Assembly (NCBI GenBank): GCA_003526525.1
Contig: DPVV01000251.1
Coordinates: 1,674-8,809, forward strand
From: Lachnoclostridium phytofermentans
GTDB taxonomy: Bacteria; Bacillota; Clostridia; Lachnospirales; Lachnospiraceae
Length of the DNA: 7,136 nt
Direction of reading: 5' to 3'
Program-made: the position numbers and the translations under genes
Shown: positions 1 through 6,880 of the stretch, in pieces
Layout: each line of letters starts with the position of its first letter
Position numbering within the stretch: the stretch's first letter is position 1
The notes under the pieces: generated by a model
Database searches by the model: none
Seen by the model: the letters and a program-made list of their open reading frames with translations, nothing else
What the model was told of the DNA's origin: nothing

Positions 1-1513
1 ACACTACATTAACTTCTGCTCCTTGATTATCTTCTTTATTAGTGGAACGACTTCTAGTAACCTTTGATGTGTTTTTTTCGGAATTTTCAGTAGAGGATTC
101 TTTTTTACTACTCTTACTACTTAATTTTTCCTGTTCCCTTTTTCTCTCTGAAGCAAGTTTACGCTTTGCAAGACGCCTCGCCATCATTTCCTGAGCTCTC
201 TTAAGCTCCTCCTCACTTCTCATGTGAAGAACATACATACCCTGTATAATACTGAACACAATGATACTGCTAATTACAGAAGAGCCACCGTAGCTAACAA
301 GCGGTAACGTTACACCAGTGGATGGAATACATTTGATTGCACCACCGATATTTAAAAATACCTGTGAAATATACATTGTACTTAAACCTAGTGCTGTCAA
401 TTTATAAAATGGATTTTCAAACTTCACGCTGATATTAACAAACATAATAAAACAGCTTAAACATATTAATATTAAGCAAATTCCTATAATTGCACCAAAC
501 TCCTCTGATAATGCAGAGAAGATAAAGTCACTTTCCGCTACCGGAATACTGGTAGGTAACCCCATGTTTAACCCCATACCAGTAAATCCACCGGTACCAA
601 TGGCAAATAAGGACTGTGCCACCTGATACCCTTCCTTTTCTATCACCGCAAATGGATCTAAGAAGGCCGTGACACGAACACGAACATGACTAAACATCTG
701 ATAAGCAACCACCGATGCCAGAGCACCGAAGGATAGCCCTGAAACTAAGTAAAACAATTTTCCGGTTGCACAATAAAGCATAATTATATAAGTAAAGAAA
801 AATAACAGTGCACCGCCCAAATCCTTTTCCAATACTAGTACTAAAACATGAGCTGCAGCAAGGATAGTTACAAATACAACTCGCTTAAAATCATGCCGCT
901 TACTTAACACAGAAGCAACAAAGAAAATAAATAAAATCTTCACAAACTCCGAGGGTTGGAAACGAAAATTACCAATAATAATCCAGTTTTTCGCACCATA
1001 AACAACATCACCGAAGAAAAGAACAAATAATAATATTGCTAAACCGGCAAATCCATAGAGGAAGGATAATTTCCCCCATAACTGAACGCGGTCAATTAAC
1101 ATAGGAACTACCAAGCATACTGCTAGCGCAATGCTTGCGATTATAAACTGCCTTACTCCCTTTTGAAAAGATAATCTGGTAATCATTACAAAACCAAACA
1201 TTAATAATGTCATCATATTTCGATAAACTAACTGCGACATTCGCTTGTAGCTCGTCTTATACAATAAACCTGTAATGATAAATACAATTAATTGCGTCAA
1301 ATATAAAAAAATGATCTCGATATTGTTACTGGTAATGTAAAGTGTAATAAAGCTAACTCCATGCATTAGATACATTAACAAGCTCATCATCCTATATCGA
1401 TTTTCTCTTGCTTTCGTATTCTTCATGACTAACACGCGAAAACTTAAGAATGTATAGAAAGTCATTAAAAGAATAAGCGAATATTTCGTTATTTCAACTA
1501 TTATATTGGTCAT
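1..1513 (-). CDS. FtsW/RodA/SpoVE-family (SEDS) peptidoglycan polymerase, 3' end outside window
   Basis: The frame is open from an ATG at 1513 to the window edge (504 codons, no stop), so the C-terminus is missing. SEDS proteins are multi-pass membrane glycosyltransferases that polymerise lipid II into glycan strands with a class B penicillin-binding protein. Family motifs are visible: FQPSEF (P187-S188-E189), EKDLGG (E229, D231), the FLDPF...EGYQ loop, ESDFIF with the expected catalytic Asp at D329, and PSTGVTLPLVSYGGSS (397-412). About 13 hydrophobic segments can be counted against the usual 10; the extra three lie in roughly the first 90 residues. After residue 431 comes a charged, Lys/Arg/Glu/Ser-rich tail of at least 73 residues, probably cytoplasmic. 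The start is supported by GAGG four bases upstream. I cannot say whether it is functionally FtsW, RodA or SpoVE. In many Clostridia such a gene sits beside a penicillin-binding protein gene, which would lie outside this window. Confidence 0.93.
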   Translation of the reverse strand, partial: MTNIIVEITKYSLILLMTFYTFLSFRVLVMKNTKARENRYRMMSLLMYLMHGVSFITLYITSNNIEIIFLYLTQLIVFIITGLLYKTSYKRMSQLVYRNMMTLLMFGFVMITRLSFQKGVRQFIIASIALAVCLVVPMLIDRVQLWGKLSFLYGFAGLAILLFVLFFGDVVYGAKNWIIIGNFRFQPSEFVKILFIFFVASVLSKRHDFKRVVFVTILAAAHVLVLVLEKDLGGALLFFFTYIIMLYCATGKLFYLVSGLSFGALASVVAYQMFSHVRVRVTAFLDPFAVIEKEGYQVAQSLFAIGTGGFTGMGLNMGLPTSIPVAESDFIFSALSEEFGAIIGICLILICLSCFIMFVNISVKFENPFYKLTALGLSTMYISQVFLNIGGAIKCIPSTGVTLPLVSYGGSSVISSIIVFSIIQGMYVLHMRSEEELKRAQEMMARRLAKRKLASERKREQEKLSSKSSKKESSTENSEKNTSKVTRSRSTNKEDNQGAEVNVV

Positions 1514-1516
1514 AGT

Positions 1517-1521
1517 ACCTC
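1517..1521 (-). promoter_or_regulatory. Ribosome-binding site of the SEDS gene
   Basis: The minus strand reads GAGGT directly before ACT-ATG. The spacing of the GAGG core to the ATG at 1513 is four bases, which is short but workable. No other in-frame ATG nearby has an equally good site, so this fixes the start. The same AAATGAGGT sequence precedes the U32 gene. Confidence 0.75.
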
Positions 1522-1550
1522 ATTTCTACGCTACACTTTGCACCTGAAAT

Positions 1551-1604
1551 CATTTCTGATCGTAGGCTGGACATTTGCGACGAGGACAACGCAGACTCAA
1601 ATAT
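1551..1604. repeat. Intergenic repeat copy B, imperfect palindrome
   Basis: This lies between the U32 and SEDS genes. Its core (GTAGGCTGGA, then CGAGGA and ACGCAGAC on the plus strand, about 1562-1597) matches copy A at 1624-1675 with roughly 70% identity by eye over 36 bases. It contains near-inverted arms, ACATTTG (1571-1577) and CAAATAT (1598-1604), with one mismatch, and a nested GCG/CGC pair. It looks like a folded intergenic repeat rather than coding DNA. Confidence 0.55.
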
Positions 1605-1623
1605 CCGTTTTCTTAAAAACACG

Positions 1624-1675
1624 CATTCTCAGTAGGTTGGAAGTTTATGCCGAGGATTACGTAGGCAAAAACTTC
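1624..1675. repeat. Intergenic repeat copy A, strong imperfect hairpin after the U32 stop
   Basis: Two 12-base arms, 1640-1651 and 1664-1675, are inverted repeats with one mismatch in twelve, enclosing a 12-base loop. The right arm ends at the base next to the U32 stop codon. The flank (AGTAGGTTGG) and loop (CGAGGATTACGTAGGC) resemble copy B. On the transcript the stem is followed by CCAACC, not by a T-run, so it is not a typical intrinsic terminator. It could protect the 3' end of the U32 message or act as an RNA processing site; that is inference. Confidence 0.6.
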
Positions 1676-4222
1676 TTATAGGATACCTCGTTTAAAATGC
1701 CCTTTGGAATACTCCTCACCTGGTAAACTTCCTGATTCTCCATAACAATAAACACGAACGAATTGCCTTAATACCTTGGCTACTTCATTCTCATCCTCAA
1801 ATGTAAAATCGAGTCTAAGACTCTTTGGTGCCAGAGATAATACTTCAGATTGACTAGACAGTAACGATAAACACTTCGAATTGTAAATGGTATTATAACA
1901 GTAGTTACAATTAGTTTTCACACGAAACTTCATATGCATACGGTCTTCCAGAATGGCAGGTTGGTTTAGATTTCCCGGTTTACATTCTGTTGTATTCTTT
2001 CTAACACATTGTGCAGAAACCATAAGCGGTAAATATCCATACACCAAAAGATCAAAATTCTTACAACCTAATTTTATTAACTCTGATTGATTAAGTTCAA
2101 TAGATGCAGTAAAATTATTGATTCCAAGATCTTGATAAAACTTCTCTGCTTCATGATTTAATACATACATATTATAATCCAAACGGATTTCTTTGCTCGT
2201 TTTTAGTTCGGTTCGAAGAAGGTAAAGTTCTTCAAAGTTTTTAATCACATACCCATCTATAGTATCGACCATCCACAACTCTTTATTCTTTAAATATTCA
2301 TCATATGTGGGTGCTCTCATAATATGTGGAAGTAAAAGATATACTATTTTTCCTCTCTCTTTGCACCTAGCAACTAAATTCGGCAATTCTTTCCTTGAAA
2401 GCTCCGCTAGATCAAGATACACGATTTGTACCTCTGGACAATCCAATACTGGAGATAGCTGATTTTTGTTTCGAATGGTTGTTATTAATCCAATATGATC
2501 CCTAGTTTCTGTTGTTCCAATTTGATTCTTAGTTTCTGTTGTTCCAATTTGATTCTTAGTTTCTATTGTTCCAATTTGATCCATGGTTTCTGAATCAACC
2601 AGTTCTGATAATTTGTCTACTTGATTGTTCGAATGATCCCCAACTTCACGTCGAAAAGCAGATGCCATTGCTTCTTCTAACTGTATAAGAGCAGTTCTTC
2701 GAAGTTCATTTAGCTTACTAACGGGTAAAAATACATTTCCCTCCAAGTATATCGTAAGGTTATCAAACTCAAACGGTGTATCCTTGGTCTTCATTAATTT
2801 TTCCCTGATATTTTCTTCCGACATCGGTTGGTTCTTAGCTTCCATTACAATCTCACCATATTCGGTAATCGTAATCGGTTCCGTCTTATCCGCTAAACTA
2901 TCGCTTGAAATATCTGCCCAAACAGTGAAACTCATTGGTTCTCCAACCTTTGCATAAAAACTTCCATAAGCTAGGACTTTCTTGTCAGTGTCATAGTATT
3001 TCTCCGATAATTCTGATAGCAATGCCTCATTCTTGGTACGGTAAACCTCATCACCAATCTCTATTTTACTTCCAGGCTTCACATTGGTAGTTAGAATATG
3101 ACCTTTCCCTACCCCGTCCTTTACCGTAAAATCATAGGTTTTTTCTCCTGAATTACGAAATTCTAAGATATCTTGTGCATTTACATCCTCTTTTAATAGA
3201 ATTTCTGCTTGAATACCTTTTTTTGATTTTACACTACCAACTAAGACACCACTGTGATTAGGGCGATGCATTGACATCATTTCTTTACCGTTATGGGAGT
3301 TGTAATATCCCTGATTAAAACCACCACGGTTATATAAATCCTGTAAACGAAGCATTTCATCTCTTAGTACTTTAGGATTGTTTTTATGAAATTCTCTATA
3401 CTTAATAGAACCCAGTTCAAGATAGCGATCAATTTCTCTTCGATATGCTTCCACGACACCTGCACTATACTCGTATCGTTTCATACGGCCTTCAATTTTA
3501 AAGGAATCGATTCCTGAATCCATTAAATCTGCTACATTAGAAAGAGTGCACATGTCCTTAGGACTTAAGATATAACTCTCCTCGGAACTTGATACACGTT
3601 TTCCTTGTTCGGATACTCGATATTCCATACGACAAGGTTGTGCACAACGACCTCTGTTACCGCTTCGCCCACCAATCATGCTACTCATAAAACATTGACC
3701 AGAATAGCAATAGCAAAGTGCTCCATGAACAAAGGATTCTATCTCAAGTGATGTTGTTTCTCGAATTCGTTTTATCTCCTTTAAATCAAGCTCTCTTGAT
3801 GTAACCATACGGGTTACACCATACTCCTTTAGTACTTCAGCCCCCTGTGCCATGGTTAATGTCATCTGGGTACTAGCATGGATCGGAAGGTCTGGAAAAT
3901 TTTCATGAATAAACCTCATAACTCCAACATCCTGTACAATTACTGCATCTAAACCATGTTCATAGTACTTTCGAATATATTCATATAAGGAATCTTCTAA
4001 TTCCTCCTGTTTTAGTAATGTATTTACTGTTAGATAAAGTTGCTTCCCTCTCACATGCGCATAATCAATTGCATCTAACAGCACATCTTCCGTAAGATTA
4101 TTTGCATAAGCTCTTGCACCAAATTTCATGCCACCGATGTATACAGCATCACAGCCAGCATTGATCGCTGCTCTCATGCTTTCTACAGAACCCGCAGGTG
4201 CCAATATTTCTACTTTTTTCAT
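1676..4222 (-). CDS. Long U32-family 'peptidase', probable RNA hydroxylase of the RlhA/TrhP type
   Basis: The product is 848 residues. U32 proteins were named as collagenase-like peptidases, but the E. coli members RlhA and TrhP make 5-hydroxycytidine in 23S rRNA and 5-hydroxyuridine in tRNA, so RNA modification is the likelier role. The N-terminal module begins EILAPAGS (5-12) and carries the family signature ESFVHGALC...SGQC (162-177). Cysteines C170, C177, C193 and C197 match the expected iron-sulfur ligands. PKDMC (221-225) and SFKIEGRMKR (240-249) are further family blocks. The middle (about 300-530) fits the DUF3656-type accessory region. A linker at about 542-577 is a 9-residue tandem repeat. 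The C-terminal part (about 590-790) looks like a second U32-like module with its own cysteines C739, C747, C772, C775 and C784. It is longer than RlhA (about 650 residues). The start is backed by GAGG six bases upstream. The exact RNA target cannot be read from sequence. Confidence 0.9.
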   Translation of the reverse strand: MKKVEILAPAGSVESMRAAINAGCDAVYIGGMKFGARAYANNLTEDVLLDAIDYAHVRGKQLYLTVNTLLKQEELEDSLYEYIRKYYEHGLDAVIVQDVGVMRFIHENFPDLPIHASTQMTLTMAQGAEVLKEYGVTRMVTSRELDLKEIKRIRETTSLEIESFVHGALCYCYSGQCFMSSMIGGRSGNRGRCAQPCRMEYRVSEQGKRVSSSEESYILSPKDMCTLSNVADLMDSGIDSFKIEGRMKRYEYSAGVVEAYRREIDRYLELGSIKYREFHKNNPKVLRDEMLRLQDLYNRGGFNQGYYNSHNGKEMMSMHRPNHSGVLVGSVKSKKGIQAEILLKEDVNAQDILEFRNSGEKTYDFTVKDGVGKGHILTTNVKPGSKIEIGDEVYRTKNEALLSELSEKYYDTDKKVLAYGSFYAKVGEPMSFTVWADISSDSLADKTEPITITEYGEIVMEAKNQPMSEENIREKLMKTKDTPFEFDNLTIYLEGNVFLPVSKLNELRRTALIQLEEAMASAFRREVGDHSNNQVDKLSELVDSETMDQIGTIETKNQIGTTETKNQIGTTETRDHIGLITTIRNKNQLSPVLDCPEVQIVYLDLAELSRKELPNLVARCKERGKIVYLLLPHIMRAPTYDEYLKNKELWMVDTIDGYVIKNFEELYLLRTELKTSKEIRLDYNMYVLNHEAEKFYQDLGINNFTASIELNQSELIKLGCKNFDLLVYGYLPLMVSAQCVRKNTTECKPGNLNQPAILEDRMHMKFRVKTNCNYCYNTIYNSKCLSLLSSQSEVLSLAPKSLRLDFTFEDENEVAKVLRQFVRVYCYGESGSLPGEEYSKGHFKRGIL
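2490..2597. repeat. 27-bp in-frame tandem repeat inside the U32 gene
   Basis: Four consecutive 27-base units start at 2490, 2517, 2544 and 2571. The middle two differ at one base; the outer two are more diverged, the last especially in its final nine bases. The unit is nine codons, so the reading frame is kept, and it encodes repeats of the form QIGTTETKN at about residues 542-577. It lies in a linker between the first and second U32 modules, where length change is likely tolerated. Confidence 0.9.
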
Positions 4223-4228
4223 TCATAA

Positions 4229-4232
4229 CCTC
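4229..4232 (-). promoter_or_regulatory. Ribosome-binding site of the U32 gene
   Basis: The minus strand reads GAGG followed by six bases and the ATG at 4222. An overlapping out-of-frame ATG at 4226 lies four bases upstream, but the long frame and the N-terminal family motif support 4222. The site begins only eight bases after the T-rich tail of the hairpin at 4241-4274. Confidence 0.7.
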
Positions 4233-4240
4233 ATTTCTGT

Positions 4241-4274
4241 AAAGAAAGAAAAGGCCGTCAATGAGATGACAGCC
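4241..4274 (-). terminator. Probable intrinsic terminator after zapA
   Basis: On the minus strand GGCTGTCA (4274-4267) pairs with TGACGGCC (4260-4253) around a six-base loop. This gives an eight-pair stem with one G-U wobble. It is followed at once by TTTTCTTTCTTT (4252-4241). The position, 23 bases past the zapA stop, is typical. The interrupted T-run suggests moderate strength, leaving read-through into the U32 gene. Confidence 0.7.
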
Positions 4275-4297
4275 TAATTCTAATAAGTTTTATTATG

Positions 4298-4711
4298 TTA
4301 TCTATTTTTTCTACTCTCATTAAGTTCTGTTTCTAGACGAATCACCTTTTTTTGTTCTTCTAAGTACTCCGATTTTGTCGCTGCCAATTCATTCTGAGCA
4401 CTCTCAAGTTTCGTCTGTAACAAAATAATCTCATGCTTTAAGTCAAAGATTTCTTCGCTCTTTTTATCTGATTCTGCTTCTATCTGTTGTTCCTGCTTTT
4501 TTAATTTAAAAAAATCATCTGCAATGTTAATATTCATCAGCACATTTCTCATCTCAGTATCAAGCGAACGGTAAAAATCCTGTTTTTTAAATTCCGCATA
4601 TTTATTATTAATATAAGTCGCTACTTTTTGTAAATATTCTTCACTCTCATACCCTCTGAGAGTGTATCGTTTGTTATTAATAATTACCTCAATATCCGTC
4701 CTCTTGTTCAT
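4298..4711 (-). CDS. zapA: Cell division protein ZapA
   Basis: The product is 137 residues. ZapA binds FtsZ in the cytoplasm and promotes bundling of protofilaments in the division ring. The N-terminal globular part (about 1-50) has the family pattern: TDIEVIINNKRYTLRGYESEEYL followed by VATYINNKYAEF in shorter recognisable pieces. A helix with ALMNINIADD-like spacing follows (VLMNINIADDFFKL, about 57-70). From about 65 to 137 the protein is one long charged helix with heptad-like hydrophobic spacing, as in the dimerising coiled coil, but longer than in short ZapA proteins of about 85-110 residues. The start has AAGAGG five bases upstream. It has its own promoter after ruvB and a terminator behind it, so much of its transcript may be monocistronic. 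The nearby SEDS gene also concerns division or wall growth. Confidence 0.9.
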   Translation of the reverse strand: MNKRTDIEVIINNKRYTLRGYESEEYLQKVATYINNKYAEFKKQDFYRSLDTEMRNVLMNINIADDFFKLKKQEQQIEAESDKKSEEIFDLKHEIILLQTKLESAQNELAATKSEYLEEQKKVIRLETELNESRKNR

Positions 4712-4804
4712 ACCGTCCTCTTTTCTAGAATCATAAATAATTCTTATACGTCTGGCAAACTCAGATTAATTATCTTTGGTAGCTGATTTCATAAGCAAAT
4801 GTGT

Positions 4805-4828
4805 GATATTGGAACCTAATCCAATATC
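4805..4828. promoter_or_regulatory. Perfect 8-bp dyad at the expected zapA transcription start
   Basis: GATATTGG (4805-4812) and CCAATATC (4821-4828) are perfect inverted repeats around an eight-base spacer. The promoter -10 box at 4832-4837 places the start site near 4824-4826, inside the left-hand edge of this dyad. It could be an operator for a dimeric repressor or a hairpin at the 5' end of the zapA leader. No T-run follows, so it is not a convincing terminator for ruvB. Confidence 0.6.
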
Positions 4829-4831
4829 CTA

Positions 4832-4860
4832 ATTATACGCATAAGTCGATTGCTTGACAA
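4832..4860 (-). promoter_or_regulatory. Housekeeping sigma-A-type promoter for zapA
   Basis: On the minus strand TTGTCA (4860-4855) and TATAAT (4837-4832) are separated by exactly 17 bases. The -10 box is a perfect consensus and the -35 matches at five of six positions. The -35 box starts 10 bases after the ruvB stop codon. The predicted transcript has a leader of roughly 115 bases before the zapA ATG at 4711. Confidence 0.85.
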
Positions 4861-4869
4861 TAGCTTTCT

Positions 4870-5877
4870 TTATAATTCCTTATTTTCATACGGTAAACCA
4901 CAATGTAAATAAGCTTCCTGCGTCACAACTCTTCCACGTGGTGTACGAAGGATTAATCCATTCTGGACCAAGTATGGCTCGTAAACCTCTTCAATCGTAC
5001 CAGAATCTTCTCCAATTGTCGTAGCAATTGCATCAATTCCAACTGGACCACCAGAGAATTTTTCAATCATCGTAACTAAAATCTGACGATCAATATGATC
5101 TAACCCCAACTTGTCCACTTCTAATATATCAAGTGCAAAACGTGCCACCTCTTCGGTAATACGTCCGTCATATTTTACTTGAGCAAAATCCCTAACTCTC
5201 TTTAATAATCGATTTGCTAATCTTGGAGTTCCACGAGAACGCCTTGCAAGTTCTGTAGCACCACAATCATCGATCTCAACCTGTAACACCTTCGCAGAAC
5301 GAGTAATTATCTGTTTTAATTCCTCCGTTGTATAAAACTCCAAACGATTGACCACACCGAAACGGTCACGAAGCGGAGCTGTTAACATGCCAGCTCTAGT
5401 TGTTGCACCAACTAACGTAAATCTAGGTAAATCCAAACGTATCGATTTTGCAGTTGCACCTTTTCCAATTACAATATCGATGACGTAATCCTCCATCGCA
5501 GGATATAATAACTCCTCCACCTGTCGATTCAAACGGTGAATTTCATCGATAAATAAAACATCTCCCTCTTGAAGATTGTTTAAAATTGCTGCCATATCTC
5601 CTGGTTTTTCAATTGCCGGTCCAGCTGTAGTTTTTAAATTAACACCCATTTCATTTGCTATAATACCAGCTAATGTTGTTTTACCTAGCCCAGGAGGTCC
5701 AAAGAATAATACATGATCTAAAGACTCCTTTCTTTGTTTCGCAGCCTCTATGTATACCTTTAGATTCTCCTTTGCCTTTTTTTGTCCGATATAGTCCTCG
5801 AGCATCTGGGGACGAAGGCTACTTTCTAACTTAACGTCCTCCTCCATCAGCTCAGTTGTTATCATTCTCTTTGCCAT
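4870..5877 (-). CDS. ruvB: Holliday junction branch migration DNA helicase RuvB
   Basis: The product is 335 residues, the normal family length. RuvB is the AAA+ ATPase that forms hexameric rings on DNA and, with RuvA, drives branch migration of Holliday junctions during recombinational repair. Visible elements are the N-terminal [12 protein letters not shown] block (21-32), Walker A GPPGLGKT (60-67), Walker B LFIDE (108-112), sensor 1 GATT (157-160), and PLRDRFG with the expected arginine finger R170. The C-terminal winged helix (about 264-328) includes [10 protein letters not shown] and ends RTPRGRV...AYLHCG. All key residues are present. The ATG has AGAGG six bases upstream and lies 20 bases after ruvA, so the two are surely cotranscribed. 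No ruvC is visible in this window. Confidence 0.98.
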   Translation of the reverse strand: MAKRMITTELMEEDVKLESSLRPQMLEDYIGQKKAKENLKVYIEAAKQRKESLDHVLFFGPPGLGKTTLAGIIANEMGVNLKTTAGPAIEKPGDMAAILNNLQEGDVLFIDEIHRLNRQVEELLYPAMEDYVIDIVIGKGATAKSIRLDLPRFTLVGATTRAGMLTAPLRDRFGVVNRLEFYTTEELKQIITRSAKVLQVEIDDCGATELARRSRGTPRLANRLLKRVRDFAQVKYDGRITEEVARFALDILEVDKLGLDHIDRQILVTMIEKFSGGPVGIDAIATTIGEDSGTIEEVYEPYLVQNGLILRTPRGRVVTQEAYLHCGLPYENKEL

Positions 5878-5897
5878 AGTGTACCTCTATCCGTCTA

Positions 5898-6509
5898 TTA
5901 AAAATTGCGCAAACTTAACTTAAGCACATCCTCTGACGTCATATTTGATGTAATTTCTACTGCCTTAACAGCCTTAAGAGCGTCCGTAGCAGAATATCCG
6001 AGGGATACCAATGCTTGGACGGCTTCCTCTCGAATTCCATCATTATTGACCTTGCCTCCACTAGATACCATCTGATTTGACTGGAAACTAGCTTCAAAAG
6101 CATCATCTAACTTAAACTTATCCTTTAATTCTAAAATCAATTTACTTGCAGTCTTTGCTCCAATCCCCGGTGCTTTTGAGATAGCCTTCACATCTTCTGC
6201 TAACACAGCAAAACGTAAATCATCGGTTGATATCGCTGATAAGATTCCTATTGCACCTTTTGGACCAATACCATTTACTGTAATCAGCAATTTAAACATA
6301 GCTAAATCTTCACGATTTATAAAACCAAACAGCGCCATGCCATCTTCCCTTACCTGAAGATACGTATGAAATTTCACTTTATCTCCAATCGCAGGCAAAT
6401 GAGAATGGACCGTATGTGGAATAAAAATCTCATACCCCATTCCATGGTTGTCTACGACAACATAATTTTCTTTAACCTCAGCTAATTCGCCTTGTACAAA
6501 TGCTAACAT
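5898..6509 (-). CDS. ruvA: Holliday junction DNA-binding protein RuvA
   Basis: The product is 203 residues, as expected. RuvA tetramers bind the four-way junction and load the RuvB rings. Domain I (about 1-65) is the OB fold, starting MLAFVQGEL and ending with the acidic pin E55-D56 and MALFGF; these acidic residues sit at the same numbers as in E. coli RuvA. Domain II has two helix-hairpin-helix motifs, VNGIGPKGA (78-86) and APGIGAKTA (113-121). A flexible linker (about 135-157) leads to domain III (158-203), which contacts RuvB and contains [19 protein letters not shown] lies five bases before the ATG. The gene precedes ruvB by 20 bases in the same direction. Confidence 0.98.
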   Translation of the reverse strand: MLAFVQGELAEVKENYVVVDNHGMGYEIFIPHTVHSHLPAIGDKVKFHTYLQVREDGMALFGFINREDLAMFKLLITVNGIGPKGAIGILSAISTDDLRFAVLAEDVKAISKAPGIGAKTASKLILELKDKFKLDDAFEASFQSNQMVSSGGKVNNDGIREEAVQALVSLGYSATDALKAVKAVEITSNMTSEDVLKLSLRNF

Positions 6510-6610
6510 TCATTCCTCTCATTCTATCATCCATTCTAGTGCCCAATTTTCTAACAATGACCATCCTTTGCACCAGCTCAAATTCCCAGATGAAAAGTAT
6601 ATTTCTTATC
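6510..6610 (-). other. 101-bp spacer between the YvyF-like gene and ruvA
   Basis: I find no hairpin followed by a T-run and no good -35/-10 pair here. TAGAAT occurs twice on the minus strand as TAGAATG (13 bases apart), but neither copy has a convincing -35 box at 16-18 bases. The ruvAB pair is therefore probably transcribed from upstream, unless a weak promoter is present. Confidence 0.4.
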
Positions 6611-6862
6611 TTAATCATTTAACTGTTCAAATTCTCCTTCAACCATAGTTAACCGACCTTCATCTATAAAGGAAATTACCTTAAACGGTTGTATTTTAAG
6701 TGCTTCCGCTATTTGGAGTGCATTACTATTTGGATATTCCAATAAATATTTCTCGATTTTTTCAAATAACTTGTCATCAATTACTTTACACTCCTCACAA
6801 ACACTTTTTTTCATTCGATGCCAAAAAATCTTATGGCAGTGTCGGCACATACATAAATCCAT
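6611..6862 (-). CDS. Small zinc-ribbon / helix-turn-helix protein, YvyF (flagellar operon protein TIGR03826)-like
   Basis: The product is 83 residues. The N-terminus has two CxxC knuckles, C6-x2-C9 and C22-x2-C25, which would form a zinc ribbon. The rest (about 27-75) is helical and contains a helix-turn-helix-like stretch, NALQIAEALKIQPFKVISFI (46-65), then DEGRLT. This layout, ending in an 'I..FI.EGRL' motif, is what I recall of the small YvyF-type proteins found in Bacillus and clostridial flagellar operons. Here it lies 18 bases downstream of the cardiolipin synthase stop and ahead of ruvA, with no flagellar gene in view. It could be a small transcription factor or an adaptor. The family name is recognition from memory and the function is unknown. 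Confidence 0.75.
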   Translation of the reverse strand: MDLCMCRHCHKIFWHRMKKSVCEECKVIDDKLFEKIEKYLLEYPNSNALQIAEALKIQPFKVISFIDEGRLTMVEGEFEQLND

Positions 6863-6874
6863 GATAATTCTTAT

Positions 6875-6880
6875 CTCCTT
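6875..6880 (-). promoter_or_regulatory. Ribosome-binding site of the YvyF-like gene, long spacing
   Basis: AAGGAG on the minus strand directly follows the cardiolipin synthase stop codon (TAG, 6883-6881). Twelve bases separate it from the ATG at 6862, more than the usual 5-9. No other ATG, GTG or TTG in frame sits closer, so the start at 6862 is kept. The overlap of stop and Shine-Dalgarno region suggests translational coupling. Confidence 0.55.

Noticed and set aside
2490..2597. CRISPR array or mobile-element footprint
   Set aside because: The units are contiguous without spacers, in frame, and inside a coding linker; this is a simple coding tandem repeat.
4766..4792. Leader peptide (ATG plus seven codons and a stop) in the zapA leader
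   Set aside because: There is no Shine-Dalgarno sequence before it and the peptide (MKSATKDN) has no run of regulatory codons.
4805..4828. Intrinsic terminator for ruvB
   Set aside because: The stem is perfect but is followed by ACACATTTGC instead of a T-run, and it sits at the start of the zapA transcript.
6510..6610. Promoter for ruvA using one of the two TAGAAT sequences
   Set aside because: No -35-like box is found at 16-18 bases from either, so the match is weak.
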